Shown one piece after another: positions 21,679 through 35,192 of a DNA stretch of 64,000 nucleotides. The notes beneath the pieces are model-generated. The model saw only the letters and a program-made list of their open reading frames with translations, had not been told where the DNA came from and did no database searches. Location: positions 23,891,674 to 23,955,673 of the forward strand of contig OX393579.1 of the NCBI GenBank assembly GCA_947652605.1, given 5' to 3'. This DNA is from Elmis aenea. Taxonomy: Eukaryota > Arthropoda > Insecta > Coleoptera > Elmidae. Every line of letters begins with the position of its first letter. Position 1 is the stretch's first letter. Both the position numbers and the translations under genes were made by a program.

Positions 21679-23049
21679 CTTTATCGCAAGAAGTCCGTGG
21701 CACAACGCGAACGAGCCGCCGTTTCGGTGCGATCTAATTTACTAGGTTTGAATCTACAGTGGCGTGATAACTCCACCGCACATGGCAACAGTTTATGCTA
21801 ATATTCTCATATGAATTCAAATGTGTGTGCGTGATTTACGCACGACTTTTTAGGTTTCATTCCATGTTAACGTAGATTTCAAATCTCGTTTTATTACGAA
21901 TCTCCTTTCTTTCTCCCTCTCGGATTTTGACTAACACGTTGATTTGCAAATGCGAAATAATTCTCGTGGACGGAAAGCGCAATTATTTTTCCTGTTAGCT
22001 TTAAAGTTTCAAATACTTCGAGTCAAATAGTTTAACGAAATGGAAATTATTCTGTGTTTGATTTATAGTGTCGATAAATCTTATTATCATAAGTATGCAT
22101 AACTTTAAACTATAATAATTTAAACGTGCGTGAGCTTGTAGCAAAATAGTTTAGTTTGTTGTATAAAAAATGAGTTACTAAATCGATAAATAACTTGGCG
22201 ACTGTGTAGAATACCTTATAATTTTTTTTAGCTGAATGTTAACAGAGAAACATATTAATAAAATAAAGCCAATGAAATGTATGTATCGGAAAATAATTTT
22301 ACGCAAATTAATTCTCTAAGCTATAATTTATTTATGTATTAAACAAAAACTTTAGTCAAAGCCCTGTGGAGGGAGATCTTGCTTAATTAATAGGGGAGGT
22401 GAAAATTTGCTTAAGTGATTAGCAAAAAGGTGCATAAAGTGATCAATAAGTTTAGGGACTAAACTAATATCTAAAATATGACTAAGCTTACGAGCTATTC
22501 AAACGAATCTCTTTTAGAGTAATTTTCTTAACACTGCATACCCAAATTCCAATGCTTTTGCAACTTTTGGAAGCATTCTTGATAGGCGTCTTCTTGTGGA
22601 ATTTCCGACAGTTGCTTTGTACCCTTTTCTAACTCGCTACAAATTTATGCCTATTCAAGGCGATTTTAAGCTCAAAGGTCAAACACTGTACCTATGGAAT
22701 TTAGCACTCAAGGATATTTTTTAATTTTCTAAGCATATTTTTTACAAAGCATGAAGAAATTATTTAGAAATTTATGGATTCAGGTAATTAAGCACTTCCG
22801 AAACAAACTGCTAGAAAATTATTGCTATTTAAAAAAAATTAAAAAGTTTTAGCATTTCTTGACAAATAAAATTCAGATCTGCAGCTGATGTCCGAGGTTC
22901 CCTACACGCCCTAGAGTAGAGCATCATTTTTTAATACGGTAACCATATTTTTACAAAGAAGATTAAATATTTACAAAAAAGATGTCAGTCATTGCTAATG
23001 ACAACAATTATGTACTGTATTAAGAAATGAAAACTTTGTTTAAAGACTT
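21679..23049. other. Non-coding DNA without recognised repeats
   Basis: The portion at 21690-22000 is less AT-rich, with several CpG-containing words (GAACGAGCCGCCGTTTCGGT), but shows no good frame. The rest is AT-rich. Confidence 0.45.
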
Positions 23050-24520
23050 AGTATAAATCTGTTTAATCTAGGTTACTTAGATAAGATCAGTTCAGCGATG
23101 TATTTTAGTTTGTTACCCTTAAAGAAATGTATACACTAACACTTGCACAATGCTCTGCTTTTACACAAACCACTAGGCAAGTTCGAACGGCTTGGTTTTC
23201 TTCAGTCTTCGACATAGGTTCTGGTTCTCTAGCAGCTAGAGAGCTTCTGCATTTTCGTGTAGTTGAAGCCCATCTATGTTTCTTTGCAAATCTTTTGATT
23301 TCTTCTTCAACGGTTAAACTGCCCAGATCTCGATGAAGGTCGGCATTTCTAACAAACTAAGGAGCGTTAGGCATTTCATGCAACACCTTATTTTGGACAG
23401 TTTGTACTTATGTATATTTGTAATTTTTGCACATCCCCATAGTTGTATTCAATACAGCCACATAGGTCTAATAATTTGTTTGTAAATCAAAATATTTTTA
23501 TATAGTGACAGTTTGGAATATTTCCCAATAAGCCATTTGTATTGCGCGATTTTAATTTTAAACTCCTTTTCTTGATTCTTAATATGTTCTTTCCACCTCA
23601 ATTTGGCATCCAGAGTTATACCGATATTTTGCAGTGTTTGCGTATTAGACAATGAGTTCATTGATTGCTGGAGAGTTTCTTAGTATTTCATTTGTAAAGT
23701 TGATATGAGCGGATTTCGTTTCATTTAATTTAAATTTCCACTTTTTGGTCCATTGGTGGTCACAAGTGGTTTGTAGTTTTTGGGTGGAAATTATATCTAT
23801 TTTACCTGTTGCCAGCAATACTGTATCATCCGCGAATGTAGCTAATTTCACTTGATTCAATTTAAGTATATCACTGGTGTAGAGTAAATACAAGACGGGT
23901 CCAAGAACACTCCCCTGTGACACTCCTGCTTGAGTTTCTTTCGATTATGAATAGGCTGCCCCTTGTTTTATTTTAGAGTCTATTAGAAATGTAGAAAGTT
24001 GCAATTTTTACATATTGGTAAGGCAATATTTTAAGTTTGCAGATTAATCCTTCATGCCACACTTTGTCGAAGGTTTGTGCGACATCAAGAAATAGGGCTG
24101 AACAGACATTCTTTTCTTTAAGTGCTTTTTCAATTATATCGGTAATACGATGGACTTGATCTATTGTTGAGTGTTTAGGTCTGATTCCAAATTGATGACC
24201 AGGAATCAGTTTTGCATTCTGAATGATTGGTTTTTATCTTTTAAGTAATAATTTTTCGAACAACTTTGATATTATAGGCAAAAGAGAAATTGGCCTATAT
24301 GAGTTGACATCGTGTGGAGGTTTACCAGCTTTTGACAGCATAATTACTTCTGCTACTTTCCAGTTTGCCCGTACATGTTTTAGCCTGGACAAAGCATTGA
24401 AGAGATATCTTAGCATAAAATTCTTTTTTTTTTGACAGTTGTTACAGAATCTGTCTTGTGATTAATCAAATCCCGGTGCCTTTTTCGAACTCAGATAATT
24501 TTAATTTCGTCAGCTACCAC
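23050..24520 (-). pseudogene. Jockey-clade-like LINE reverse transcriptase pseudogene, copy 1
   Basis: Read on the minus strand, segments in several frames give a non-LTR reverse transcriptase in order: KAPGFD-like residues near 24470; a WKVAEVIMLSKAGKPP and SYRPISLLP block (24234-24416); a DKVWHEGL block near 24050; SQGSVLGPVLYLLYTSDI and the catalytic FADDT (codons at 23822-23836); then GITLDAKLRWKEHI (about 23600). The C-terminus ends RRLKKTKPFELA with a stop at 23173-23175, followed by presumed 3' UTR to about 23050. This motif order and the RRLK-TKPFEL tail are typical of insect Jockey-type ORF2. Multiple frameshifts and stops, and no endonuclease domain, make it a dead, 5'-truncated copy. 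Confidence 0.85.
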
Positions 24521-26384
24521 AATTTGAATCAAAATAATGTAGTTTTTTTTTTAATCTTAGCACACGTCATCGTAATCGTATGTTTATTGAATTTTAATTT
24601 ATTTTGAGACAATATTTTTAAATAAACAAATTTACTTATGAAATGAAAAATATGTTATTTATTGATATTAAATGAACTATGGTTTTGTTTAAAAAAGTAC
24701 AACTCTTACTTTACAGTTTTTAAACAAATATGTCTTACTATTTTGAACGGTGTAACAGCATATTCAATATTTCATCAAAAATCAAAAATGTGTTTGTTGA
24801 TGTATAGTGTGTCAAGGATAAAAAAAAGTATCTGTGCTTAGGGTTCCGAAAATTTCGTCTAATTTAACGTATTGTAGCTGTTATCATTCATGAGATCCGT
24901 TTTTGACACATCGTGTATTTTGATTTGAGGGAAATGAAACACAGCTTTTTGCTTTATTTTGTTGTGGTCTGTAATGTCTTTGCTTCTAAAGTGGAAATTT
25001 CAGTAATGACCTTAGTTAGGCTTTCGCCCAGTACACATAGAAACTCGAGCGCAATTGTATGTGTATTGTATATTATTTAAAAAATCGTTAGATGGGGAAA
25101 GAAGTTAACAAACCCTAAAATTAAATTGGAGGCAGTACGCTCGTGTTATTTGTCGAGAATTTCCTTCAATCATGTACTTTGCATACAAATCAAGTACACT
25201 TTTGCTGTGAGTTGAATCGGTCGGACGTTGTTTATAGCCGTTTGTAAAGCGTAAGTAATTCAAAAGTAAATAGGTTACTGGTTCAAAGGTATTGAATATA
25301 TTATAAGACTTAGATTGAAGAATTTTATGTCCTAAACATTTACGATTTAGATTCTATTCACGTTTTTCTGTTGCCCTAACGTAGAATCGATTCAATTTTT
25401 TCGTCCGCTGCGTTAATTAGTTACATCAACAAAGCTGACAGTCGGTCGTCCATGTGCCATCTATCTGACAAGTTGTGACTAATTGCTAGGGGCGCTTGCT
25501 CCACGGTTGTTTTCATATTTCATTGCTCTATGTAAAATGTGAATTATATCCTTTTTGCTGCACATCTATTATATGTATTGTTCGTATAACGATCGAGTAA
25601 TTATAAGCACGCAGATTCGTATGTCCCAACCAATTATTCAGTTATAAAGTGGCGTGTTCGATTAAGTACTTTATTATTAATTAATTTACGATTGTTACTT
25701 TATTTTGAGATACTAATTCGTATAATGTCGTAAAAAAAAATCAAAGGCTATAAACACTGTAACATGTAACACTGTCTAAATATTTTGCATTTTGTTTTAC
25801 TGTGGGGAAAATACATAGTATATTTCTTTGGATTCGGGCGAGCATAACTTCATACTTTCGTGTTTCAACGTTCTCAAGATAAACGTCAAAATGGAAATTT
25901 TATTTCCTTTGGCACTGTAAAGTTCAACTTAATAAAGTGGATTTAAGCTTGAAACATTTTGTAACGAAATATCGTAGCCCATCGCAATAATGCTGTTCAC
26001 TGAAATATTGGTAATAGCCACTCGTATTTGGCAAGTGTGTAATGTAATGTAATAAATCTGCAGATTTTTTTAACACGATAAGTAATTTTGCACAGAACTC
26101 TGAATACAAAATGATGCACCGTGTCGTACATACTTAGCTGAAGCTCATGACGTCGATATTAGAAGTTTTCCATATATCTTCATGTAGTTTTGTTAATTTT
26201 AACTGCAGGTAATACTTTGAGATTAAAGCAGGATACTTAAATATCTCAGTTAGGATCAGTCCTAGACCTCATCAACATGTTTCTTAAAAAAATATACAAA
26301 GCGGCTATTTTTCTACAGAAAAGCAACATAATGATCTATTTATAATATTAATGTATACTCACGTAAATCATAAATAATAGTATA
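24521..26384. other. AT-rich non-coding DNA
   Basis: No element of the families described and no plausible exon. The part at 25380-25520 is slightly GC-richer (TCGGTCGTCCATGTGCCATC) but has no open frame of note. Confidence 0.5.
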
Positions 26385-27808
26385 CATGAATACCCCATTT
26401 AATGCTTAGGATGCGTTGCTGAACACAAAGCACTAAACGAGCGTTGAACGGGGTCAATTTAATACTTTGTACAGGGTGGTCCAAATTCGATGGGATTACA
26501 TGGCTTAATGGTCAAGATAAAGTAACGGTTAAATTACCAAAAATGTGCAGTTTTTTGAGACAAACTCAGAACAGTTCTCAAATATATTCTATAATTTTCG
26601 GTTTTTCTTGTTTCAGTTTTGTTTTCACAGGCTACTTTTTGTTTTTCATCTTTAAAAAAATTAAAAAACCTTTGTAACTTGCGTATTATTGAAAATAAAT
26701 ACATCAACCCTTATGTATTTGGAATGGGAAAAAAATAAGGAATTTAAATAAATTATAGCCAACTAAAGCTTCCATTTAAAAAAGGTAAGTTTGTGTCATA
26801 ACTTTTAAACGGAGGGCGTAAAAGTTTTTTTTAGTATTATTAAAATCTACATAAAAATATCTAAAAATAATCTTTATACACTTTTTCGATATTCAAAAGA
26901 GATACGACACATAACAAACATAACAAAAAAAAGGTTTTCTTTAATAACTCAAAAACCGGAAATGATAAAATATTTTTGTAAACGGTTCTGAGTTTGTTCC
27001 AAAAACTGCACTTATTTGGTAATTTAACAGTTTATCTCGACTATTGAGCGAAATACCCGTGTAATTCCATCGAATTTGGACCACCCTGTACATAGAGATA
27101 GAGGAACACGCGACCAAGAATAAACAACTTTTACTCTAGTTCGAAGTTATTTTTATATTATTTTGCATGATCATATGCATAAGACATACATACATATACA
27201 TCCGTACAAAAAAATGCAAAGTTTATTTTTGTTCTGTCGAAGATTCTGGCTCTTTTGAAATTCTTGATTTTTTGTGATTAAGTCGTTTAGTGTAATTTGT
27301 CGCTTTCTTTTTAATAACAGAGGTTAATGTTTAAGCTATTGTCGGTCGCAAGAGATTGGATCCAAAACGCCTCGTGTAACTTTTGAGCTTTTTTCAAAAT
27401 CTGGATCATTTGCTACAAATTGATCTATAATTTCGGTTATCGAAACCAAACTTTAACTGAGGAACTCTGTAGCAAGTTTTTCGTTTTCAAAATCACTATT
27501 TTCAGTTCTGCATGAATTCCTTATTCTGCCAGTTTTTAGGTTCGCGTTGGTAAGACTCTCGGTAAAAACCTACGGTAACTTCTCAATATCCTGCTCATCT
27601 ACGTGTGCATCTCCTAGTCCTGCTGTGTTGACTAGGTTGACAATTTGATCAACAATGTGTTTTTTTAAAGCCTTGTATATCAGAGTCAATTGAGCGCTTT
27701 TTTAGGCTTTGAGTAGAACCACGGTATATCAAATCATGGACAAGTTAGCGCTTTTTTGAGTTCGGAAAAACAGCGTTAATCAGGGTAGCGTTAAACGGGG
27801 TATGACTG
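26385..27808 (-). mobile_element. Relic pogo/Tigger-like transposon, split by a family C MITE
   Basis: The right end, read on the minus strand, is CAGTCATACCCCGTTTAACG (27808 downward). A decayed partner, CATGAATACCCCATTTAATG, starts at 26385, and TA flanks both. Such CAG-TATACCCCG-TTAACG ends are characteristic of pogo/Tigger elements. Minus-strand codons between about 27670 and 27230 give VNTAGLGDAHVDEQDIEKL, then a stop, FTESLTNANL and more. This matches the acidic C-terminal region (AG--DV-E-D-EEL---ELTNEDL) of Tigger/jerky-type transposases. Several stops are present and the catalytic domain is deleted. Confidence 0.6.
26470..27090. mobile_element. Family C TA-flanked MITE nested in the Tigger-like relic
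   Basis: CAGGGTGGTCCAAATTCGAT at 26472 and its inverse ATCGAATTTGGACCACCCTG ending at 27088 lie between TA dinucleotides. Terminal inverted similarity runs for about 160 bp and includes the GCAGTTTTTTGAGACAAACT phrase. The interior carries TAGCCAACTAAAGCTTCCAT followed by AAGTTTG, the core shared with families B and H. The 77-residue frame at 26444-26677 begins outside the element and is chance. Confidence 0.88.
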
Positions 27809-28044
27809 TAAAAGTAACGTTGACAGAGTATTAGGAAAATTATGCTCATAATATTTTACGCTCATTCTGTATAGAAGATTTGGTAGAATTATATTGCACA
27901 CTATAATTTTTTAAATACCAACATCAGTATAAAATATCATGGTGTTTTCTGATAGCGTTATTATTCCTGAATTAGACGTTATATTTTGAGTGTATCATTG
28001 TTAAATACATTCAATTAAACAAAACAGATGCCGATTTAATTGCC

Positions 28045-28187
28045 TAATAGCCGGTATTATAGCTTCAGTTTAAACTGCTTGTCTAAAGATTAATAAAAAT
28101 AAATTGCAGATTACTATGGTTATTTTTATTTATCTTAAGTTTAAACTTGACAAGCAGTTTAAACTGAAGCTATAATACCGGCCATTA
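28045..28187. repeat. 143-bp hairpin MITE-like repeat
   Basis: TAATAGCCGGTATTATAGCT through TTTAAACTGCTTGTC on the left is complemented almost exactly by GACAAGCAGTTTAAACTGAA through ATACCGGCCATTA on the right. The perfect stem is about 40 bp, with a weaker stem below a short loop. TA at each edge could be a target duplication. It is the tidiest small hairpin in the window. Confidence 0.75.
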
Positions 28188-31136
28188 GATATGTATTTAT
28201 TAAACTTCTGGTTAAGAAAGCTTGTATCAACTGAAACTACGCGACAAAGTTTGAAAAAAAGTTGATTTTTAATCGCATTGTGAATAAGTTTTACGCATTA
28301 ACAATTTTGTTTTATTAAAACCAAGTTTAAAATTAAAATTTTAAAAGATTTTATTTATTATTTTGCTGACGGGTAATAATTGATTCAACTTTATATGATT
28401 GTGAAGACATTTAAATTATCGTTATATTTGTATCTACACCTTATATTTACAACGTTAAATCGACGGTCATGTTCAAATTTGGCTTCCTATGTTAGGATGA
28501 GGATGTCGTAACCTTCTAACGTGCATCCGTGTATTTTATTTTATGTATCTAGTGACCGAACCCCTATACCATTTGTCAATACATTTTATGGCAGCTTTCC
28601 CGGAACAGGATCAGCGTACTACATTAATTTATAGTAGCTTCTCAGATGCCATATTGACTGGTCAAGCAGATACGCGCACGTGAATCCATTCAGTCATAAA
28701 TTTTCGTGTGATTTATAACTAGAAATTCAGAGGGTATTTCTCATACTTACTTGCTTGATTCGGTTCATCCAAAATATCAATCACTAATATGTGTATTCAT
28801 AATGGATTAGACGCCAGACCAAGACAAAAGTTCGATGTATTATTAGGTTTAAATATTAATTATAATTAAAGGCCGTGCTCTGAGATTAAGATACGGAATC
28901 CTTTGTATGTATTAAAGGATCCGTGCCAAATTTTAGTGATATATGCTATATATCACCAAATATATTATATGGTAGTATGTAAGAATTTTTACCAATAAAT
29001 AGCGAAATTGATTATTATTAGTGAAAAACGTAATATGGTTTGCATTAAAAAAACTTATTTTTGCGTCCAACATTTCCCTCGACAGTATTTTTTACTCTAG
29101 AGTAGAGCAAACTTGTTTAGGTGTAAAAATCAATTAATTTTCACATTTATATTAAAGTGGGGTTAAAATAATAATATGCTTAAATGATTTTTCTTTTCAC
29201 GTAATCTAAATTATTTCATACCTCTTTTACTGAAGACTAAAAACAATTTGATTCTAAAAGTTGTTTGTCGTCATTAGCTCCAAAACTTAAATTTTTTTAC
29301 AATTAAATTTGTTTCTTTAAGCATATCGCCGGTTATGTAAAAATTTTAGATTTAAAATAAAACGTTTTTCAAAAATTTTCAAAGTATAGTCGGCATAAAG
29401 TAGATAGATGTTTAAATAAAAATATTGAATGATACTGAACGTAAAAAAAAATAACATTGAGCAACTTAAAAATGCAAAAAATACAAGGTATGTTTAACAT
29501 GAAGATTATGGGGACTTAAAAATCTGTGAGAGAGAGAGAAAATAAGACAACATTAGGAACATGACTTGGTAAAAACTAAACCGAAAATGTGAAAATTGTG
29601 TGCAGGTCCTGAATAACGTAAAACAAAATTACTAATAATTTCAGTTTTAAATTTTAACTATAACTTTTTTGTATCATTAGCAATTTGGCCTTAATTGCGT
29701 GGTGTTGTTAAAAATTGACCTATCGTGTCTAGTTTTTGAGATGTGATGGTCAACCTTTTTATTTTTTATGAACACCGTATTTAATATTTCTAGTACCAGT
29801 TTAATCATCAGATGTTGGAAAAATGTGCAAAATACAGTGTATTTTGATTTGGTTCGCGTTATCTGGGGTAATATTTCTGTTATTAACGATGGCACAAAAA
29901 AGGAAACGAAATCGACTCAAGTTTATGAAAGAAATCCAATAGTTAAACGGATATGAACTATTTAAATAGCGCCAAGACAAAACCTAAATGTTGTTAACCA
30001 TGCCCTTGTTAATTGTTACAATTGAGTTGGGAATTTATCCAATGATTGCTGTTAATAAGTATTAAAAGTATTAAAGTAGTTTACATGATGTAGTAAATAT
30101 TTAAAGGTAATTTTTTTAAGTCATTCACTTTAAAAATAGATTTATTTTTAGAATTTATTTTTCTTGCAATACAAGTCTTTTTTGCAGTCATTTTAAAAAG
30201 TTTGCGATTAAGTAGTTGAAATTTTAAAAGTGTATGCCATTTTAGAAAGTGTTAGCAACTATAAACGGTATAAACATCTCAAATTTTTTAACTTGAGATG
30301 GCAAAAAATTTTACAATTTTTTTTTAACAATTAATTACCATTTTTTATTTTTTTTTACCAAGAAAATTAAAGTCATGCAAATAACTACGTCAAGAAAAAT
30401 TATTACAAATAATTAAATGTTTGGTTTTTATCTGCGAAATTTGATCGAAAAAGATATCGGGATTGATTAAAAAATATATAGAATTGTTTTCTATGAAATT
30501 ACGGATCACATATGGTCTGCGAAACATATGGGTTGTGGTTACTTATAATAAGCATTTATAGTTCATTTGTTTAATATTTTTACCGACCTTTTTGTACCAC
30601 CTATTGTTGCAATTCAGTTCAATATATATTTTGAGTTTACAACCTTTTCATTAGTATATGCGTGTGTGGTAGCTATTTAAAGATGTATTTTATGATTTGA
30701 TGTCACATTCTAATTTATTTAATGATGACGTTTCACTTGTGAGTGACACATCAAAGTTTAACCAGTGCGTGATATTAAAAATGCAAAAACTTCGCATATT
30801 TTAGGTCGCAGCCGAAGATTTAACAACCTCAGATATCACGCATAACAAGCACACATTTGTCAAAGTGATAAATTAAAAAAGATATGCTTGTAACTACTTT
30901 ATTACCGCGGGGGTTTGGTACTTTATGAAGTCAATCTGTACCATAAAGTGTTTATTAGCAATTTTAGGGACATAATTGAAAAGTTTCGGAAGATTTTTCA
31001 CCTTTTTGTGTTGTAAACAGCGTTTGACACCTCATTTAGGGTGTAAGTTATGTTCATGGATTTGTGCAAGTGTTTTAAATAAGTTTTTACAATGGATTTT
31101 CAAAAAAAAAAAACTAAAATACCTCAATATTAATTG
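28188..31136. other. Long AT-rich non-coding stretch
   Basis: It includes a 12-nt GA run near 29528 and a short inverted pair GTGCGTGATATT/GATATCACGCAT around 30768-30843. Frames at 29677-29956 overlap on opposite strands and are not convincing. Confidence 0.5.
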
Positions 31137-32334
31137 TACAGGGTGGACCAAATACCAATGTCTCGGTTACCGTAATAGATAGCGAAAATCTCATGTCGGT
31201 TTTTTGGGCCATGTTTTTGAGATAAGAACGCCTGTGTTGTCAGATGTTTTATATTGCTTTCAATTTTGACACAACACACGAAAAATGAAATTTCATCATT
31301 TTTAAAAGTTTGCCATAACTTCATTTTTTATTAAAATCGAACAAAATGTTATTTTGGTCTTTTATTAACATTTAAATGCTTAATTTAAATACAAAATTAA
31401 TTTTCACAATAATTTGAAGTTTTTGAAGCAGACTTTTAATAAAAATACAAATTATTGGTATCAATGGATTCGTTAGAAGATGCTCCATTTAAATTACCGC
31501 TAGTATCACCATAGTTCCATTAAAAAAATATACTTTTTGTAAAAAAACTGATTCCGCAACCTTCAAAGTCGATAAAAGTAACCTAAATGTCATTTAAAAT
31601 TTACAAAAACGGTTTTTGGCCAATTGTTGACATAATAAAATTCAATTTTTGCAGGTCACGGCACCCTTAAACAAAAATAAAATTTTGTTTCAACATTTTT
31701 TTGAGGTTATGAAAATTAACCAAAATAGTGCAGTTGTATCCAAAATCGCTTCCTCTTTCCAAAAATGTTAAAATATACAGGGTGTTCCATTTAAAATAAC
31801 AAAGTTGGGGTCATTTCCGGCGAAACCGGAAGTGAAACAAATGTGTGCATGTGCTCAAAAAGCAAATATCATGTGTCTAAAATTTCATTTATCTAAAACC
31901 AAAACTAAAGAAAAAAAAGGGTGTGTACCACACTTCATTTACACCCGGTATTTTAAAAAAGTTTAAAAAAATCTCTTTTATATAAAGTGTCCGACCAACT
32001 ACGGTTTCTATTATTTAAAAACATAAGTTTGCTTCATATCTCGAAAGTCAAGGTCGTTTAAAAAGTTTTAAAATTGGTTTTCAAATTAAGCATAAAAATC
32101 TGTACCTACCTATATTTTTTTAAAATAAAATTTCAGTTAATTAAGAACTTATAGTAAATTTTCAAAAATAATGAAATTTCATTTTTTTTTTCTGTAGTGC
32201 CAAATAGGAAAGCGATATAAAAAATCTGATTACACAGGCGTTCTTTTTCAAAAAAATATCCCAAGAGACCGATATCAGATTTTCGCCAACTATTACGGTA
32301 ATCGAGATAACAATCGAATTTTTTCCACCCTGTA
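31137..32334. mobile_element. Family B element, copy 2 (diverged)
   Basis: TA then CAGGGTGGACCAAATACCAA at 31139, with the matching right end TTTCCACCCTG at 32332 followed by TA. Both arms align to copy 1 (CGGTTACCGTAATAGATAGC on the left; AAGAGACCGATATCAGATTT on the right) but with many more substitutions and small deletions, so this copy is older. The shared CGACCAACTACGGTTTCTAT core is in the right half. A small family D insert lies inside. Confidence 0.85.
31776..31950 (+). mobile_element. Family D small MITE nested in family B copy 2
   Basis: TA then CAGGGTGTTCCATTTAAAAT opens the insert. The proposed right end reads CATTTACACCCGG followed by TA, an imperfect inverse of the left. It lies within the family B interior at a point absent from copy 1. 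The right boundary is the weaker call. Confidence 0.5.
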
Positions 32335-35192
32335 CCTATATGAAACAAAATATAGCTTTAAGAACCGTTACACAAAATTTAACTTTAATTATATTAAAAC
32401 CTAGTAAAGATATTAGGTTCAACTTTATATTTTTTTGCCTCTATCAGTTTACTTATGCATAATTTAAAACTTCTAAATGTTGGTACTAATTAAGCTCTAT
32501 TATATGTAATTATTTGTTCATTTAAGCCAATATGTATTGCTAATATTCAATGTGATTTCCATATTGGTACAATTAAATGGCGCAATTTTGTAGTGTATAA
32601 TAACTGAAGGTTTAAATATGTTTCTAATTTTGTTTATTTATATGAAATAGCTATAAAACAAAACAGTTCTAATCAAATAAAGCCCTCACGAAACTTGAGC
32701 GACCCCTGATATAAATTCATTAATAAACCGGTAAGTGTTATGCTCATACCTATACAGGATTATAATGGCATAAGCTGAACACTCTACAACTAATGTGTCC
32801 TAAAATAACATGAATGGACCTATTATTTAGACATTATTGTTTAATTTTAGATGATGAGTGTTCAAACAGCTGCATTACTACTTAATGATTCTATTGTTTT
32901 AGTTGCATTCCATCGCGAAATTAACAATAAAGGCAGACCGCTATTTCCTGAATATAATTTGTAAGATAAAATTACCTTGTGCCATTTCTCAGTAATCTAA
33001 TAAAGGCAAATATATTATTTGGAAAAATTTGGTAATGTATGATTCCTGTTAGCAGTAAATTATATGTACGAGAATTTGTAGTAACCGACCTACAGGTCCG
33101 ATTGTACAAAGCACCGTTTAAATCTCAATAGTAACAACAATTATTTTATATAATTACCGATAGGTAGTTAATTATTTGTTGATTTTTTGGACCCAGTTCT
33201 GTGCAACTGGGTGCTAGGCTAGTGGCGATTACCATATACAATACAATGTAGGAGTACAATTTAACTAATGAATAGCGAATCGTAGAGATTTCGAAATCCC
33301 GAAGTATTATGTTCTTTTTATTCGGCGTGTTAGTATTCATTCCTAGTTTGGTGTCCCATGTGCTGTTGTGACATTTACATAAAAATGACTACTAAAGGGC
33401 CTCCATATTTTTAGCGAACTGAAAAACAGTGACTGGAATATTTGTGTCTTATTATCAATAATTTATTAAAAGCCTAGCGTAAACTACTGTTTATCTGTAG
33501 GCGAAAATGTCATGCCAGATATTTTACAAGAACATTGAACTAAAAAATGAATTATATTCTTTGCTACCTTGAAGACAATAGTATGCAGTAATGTGAACCC
33601 TCCGAAAATAAAAAATGCTTGCCTTCGTAATAAAACTCTGTTTTATGAAAAAATAGATGGTCTGTTTAAAAAATCGTAAAGTTCTTGCGGATGAAGAATA
33701 AATGAAAAACGTGTATTTTTCGTTTTAATATAAAACTGCTCCAGCGTTTTTCATATGTGGTGCAAAAATTTGCTTGTGTTACGTAATTGCAAAGAGGGCC
33801 GAAGTCACGCATATGCAAGTAAGGCTATTTTAATTTTTAAAACCTATATATGCAAGCCGGTATTTTATAAATCTATTCTATTCCACACTTTTTGTTGAAT
33901 TTCGTTGTTTCAATATGTACGTGTGTTTGATTTCATACCGGTAAAAATCAAAAATTGGTCGTTATCCGTGACACAATTGTGCTGTTGGTTACATTGGCGG
34001 TATCCTCACAGCACCTTCGACTACAAGTGCCACTTGTAAAATGTTTCAGCCGTAGTTTTTCGTAGATAACTAGCAAAAAATACGGATATATTTTATATCA
34101 ATGTCGAATTTTATGTCGAAACCGTAAGTTTTACAATATTATATACGAAAAAATCAAAAAATGTCGAAAAATATATAACATTAGGTATCTGAATACTAGG
34201 ACAAATTAATTTACCACTAACCATCAAATTTTGGAAAGTAATAGTTGCTGAGAAAAGATCGGTAAAGCCTGTAAAGTTGTAAGCTGTAATCGCTAAGAAA
34301 TTTTAAAGAAACATGTTTTTTCCTTGGGAAAATTTTCATATGAATAAACTTTGGAGTACATTTGAGTACTAGAAAATGCATGTGTAATAAATACAATAAT
34401 TATGTAAATCAGTGCAATGCTAAACAGGAATGGGCTTATAACTTTTCATTGTATTTTACATATTGATGTCTTACTGATTTACCGGTAAACGTAGGTAAAC
34501 AAAATTGCTTTTATAGAACCACAACTCCTAGTAGTTTTTATTACTAACTAGCTATTTTCCGCGTCTTTATCCGCCTGAATTTGGTTAAGATAGTGCACCC
34601 GTAAAATCATCCCTTAACGCTTTTGCTGCCGGCTCCGAACTAACAAACTGTGATTCGAGCGTTTTCAGCGGCTTTCCACCCTTTGAACTCTTACATATTT
34701 TTTAATGGCAGAAAAATCATAAATTTAGCGTGAAAATGTATTCAAAATGTTTTTAATTGCAAAATTATTACTTAAAGTTAAAGTCAGCTAGCAAATGTTA
34801 TAATTTAATACTTTTGTTAATAAATTGATCGACAAAATGTCAAGTATTAGTAGACTTCGAAAACAACTTTTTTGCACAAGTTGCAATTACTAAAATTACG
34901 AGAATTTTTGATTTAAAAGTCATAATCAACTACTTTATTTTGCGTAGAATAAATAAAATACTACACATTTTGTTACAAATTCTCATGAAGATATAAGATA
35001 CGTGTTCATGGCCTGTTGATACCTTATAGATTTTGATATTTTACTTAAAATACTAAACTATGGTTATTATAAAATATTTTATTATTGTATGCAGTTGGTG
35101 ATCGACGTTTTTACTAATAATTATAAAAATATCTGCTTTGATAAAGATTTATTAACCGTTATATCTAATATTTCTTATGTTGAAGGTGACAA
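32335..35192. other. Long AT-rich non-coding stretch
   Basis: I see no coding signal. An 8-bp perfect stem, ACCCAGTT/AACTGGGT with a 6-nt loop, sits at 33191-33212. The segment around 34600-34690 is GC-richer but not open in any frame. Confidence 0.5.

Noticed and set aside
33191..33212. 8-bp hairpin ACCCAGTT/AACTGGGT considered as a terminator or microRNA
   Set aside because: The stem is too short for a microRNA precursor, and rho-independent terminators do not apply in this genome.
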